64,000 nt of DNA from Pseudomonas sp. SCB32 (lineage in GTDB: Bacteria > Pseudomonadota > Gammaproteobacteria > Pseudomonadales > Pseudomonadaceae), in the NCBI RefSeq assembly GCF_009189165.1, contig NZ_CP045118.1, forward strand, positions 372,001 to 436,000, read 5' to 3'. Positions 63,188 through 64,000 of this stretch are shown piece by piece (the stretch's first letter is position 1; every line of letters starts with the position of its first letter). The notes beneath the pieces were generated by a model. The model ran no database searches, was not told the origin of the DNA, and worked only from the letters and a program-made list of their open reading frames with translations. The position numbers and the translations under genes were made by a program.

Positions 63188-64000
63188 TCACTGGCTGGAC
63201 AGGCGGTCGCCGCGCTCGAAGCGCCAGGTGCGGATGATTTCCAGGCGGTCGATGTCCGACAGGTCGCCGGAGAATGGCGCGAAGGGTGCGGCCAGGCGGA
63301 CGATGCGCTGGGCGGCCTGGTCGAGGGTGGGCTGGCCGGAGGACTCCAGCACCTGCACTTCATAGAGGGAGCCGTCGCGGTTGATCGACACCAGCAGGCG
63401 CAGGCTGCCGTAGATGCGCTGGCGGCGGGCTTCGTCGGGGTAGTTCAGGTTGCCGATACGCTCGATCTTCTTGCGCCACTCTTCCTTATACCAGGCGCCC
63501 TTGTCGCGCATGGTCGAGGCGGCGCTCAGGCGGTGGATGCGCGGGCGTTTTGCGTAGGCCTGCTGCTCGCGGGCAAGGTCGGCCTCAAGGCTGGAGATCT
63601 GTGCAGAAAGCTGGCTGGAGTCGAACTCTGGCGCGGGTTTGGCGACGGTCTCGGCCTTGGGCGTCTCCGGCTTGGCCTGGACCTTGTCCGGACGTGGGCT
63701 ACGGGTGCTGACGGCGGTCTTGGGCGCTTCCGGGCTCTTGGCCTGCTTCGGAGTGGCCGGCGGCGCGACTTTCTTGACTTCGGTGTCCTGGAATGGCGCC
63801 TGCTCGGTGGTCTTGGGGATCGCCTTGTGTTCCAGGGTGCCGCTGCCCTGCTGGTGCATCTGGGCGAGGTAGTCGGCCTTCTCGGGCGCTTTCTCGCTCT
63901 TGAAGCTGGCCAGGGTGATTTCCAGGGTTTTGCTCAGCATGCTGGGCATCGGCATGGTGAAGCCGACGCCGAGCAGAATGGCCACGTGCACGATGGCCGC
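63188..64000 (-). CDS. tonB3: TonB-like energy transducer (TonB3), 5' end outside window
   Basis: The frame stays open to the window edge, so the N-terminus is missing; 270 residues are visible. What remains is the end of the N-terminal membrane helix (HVAILLGVGFTMP), a Lys/Pro/Glu-rich periplasmic stretch (~residues 50-125), a coiled region, and a C-terminal TonB domain (YPDEARRQRIYGSLRLLVSI, NRDGSLYEVQVLESSGQPTL). At this locus P. aeruginosa has TonB3 (PA0406), reported to be needed for twitching motility; pilT/pilU are 9 kb away here. The assignment is by position and domain. Confidence 0.88.
   Translation of the reverse strand, partial: AAIVHVAILLGVGFTMPMPSMLSKTLEITLASFKSEKAPEKADYLAQMHQQGSGTLEHKAIPKTTEQAPFQDTEVKKVAPPATPKQAKSPEAPKTAVSTRSPRPDKVQAKPETPKAETVAKPAPEFDSSQLSAQISSLEADLAREQQAYAKRPRIHRLSAASTMRDKGAWYKEEWRKKIERIGNLNYPDEARRQRIYGSLRLLVSINRDGSLYEVQVLESSGQPTLDQAAQRIVRLAAPFAPFSGDLSDIDRLEIIRTWRFERGDRLSSQ

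Overview
The window is a 64-kb stretch of chromosome from a high-GC gammaproteobacterium, almost certainly a Pseudomonas close to the P. aeruginosa / P. nitroreducens / P. citronellolis group. The evidence is the gene content and order (pilT-pilU, ftsYEX-rpoH, thiS-thiG-trmB, metX-metW-rdgB-hemW, yqgE-ruvX-pyrR-pyrB-pyrC'), the Pseudomonas-type REP elements and the codon bias. From memory, the left ~11 kb resembles the PAO1 PA5175-PA5186 neighbourhood in inverted order, and everything from mutM rightwards resembles PA0357-PA0406. If so, two regions that are apart in PAO1 meet here at cysQ/mutM. This is recall, not an alignment.

Layout. 1-1.4 kb: end of an iron-containing alcohol dehydrogenase plus a thioesterase. 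1.6-4.4 kb: small secreted or unknown proteins, including two tandem glycine-zipper proteins with His/Asp-rich tails. 4.4-8.6 kb: a molybdopterin oxidoreductase of the FdhF/YdeP type, its FdhD sulfurtransferase and a LysR regulator. 8.7-11.4 kb: a Kbp-like BON/LysM protein, a HAD nucleotidase, nudE and cysQ. 11.6-17.6 kb: mutM, an acyltransferase, a small membrane protein, a Na/Pi cotransporter, ggt and a ferredoxin. 17.8-21.9 kb: a probable accessory cassette (aldehyde dehydrogenase, 51-residue one-TM protein, NCS1 permease, AraC regulator) between the ferredoxin gene and coaD. 22.7-27.3 kb: a GMC oxidoreductase, a Tat-signal partner and an aldehyde dehydrogenase, divergent from a TetR gene, with an operator-like palindrome lying in the spacer of a strong promoter. 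27.4-32.4 kb: GNAT, YheT-like hydrolase, rsmD and two M16 peptidases. 32.6-36.7 kb: ftsY-ftsE-ftsX and rpoH, with overlapping sigma70-like and AlgU-like promoters. 36.8-42.2 kb: mtgA, thiS-thiG, trmB and a DUF1329 protein. 42.3-53.0 kb: a long leftward series (yggS, proC, an unknown 404-residue secreted protein, yggT, yggU, a dynamin-like GTPase, metX, metW, DUF4426, rdgB, hemW, DUF3392, a small protein). 53.0-58.8 kb: pilT, pilU, a TM2 protein and the cystathionine beta-synthase / gamma-lyase pair. 59.0-64 kb: pyrimidine genes (inactive pyrC', pyrB, pyrR), ruvX, yqgE and the end of a TonB-like protein.

Most of the window is conserved core chromosome. There is no prophage, CRISPR array, transposase, rRNA or recognisable tRNA. 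The least explained signals are (i) a three-copy, ~130-140-bp palindromic repeat whose copies each touch a stop codon and whose terminal inverted repeats co-vary, (ii) the NCS1 permease cassette with its tiny overlapping membrane gene, (iii) the tandem glycine-zipper pair, and (iv) the 34-bp inverted repeat embedded in the rpoH promoter region. I do not see a clear new defence or biosynthetic system.
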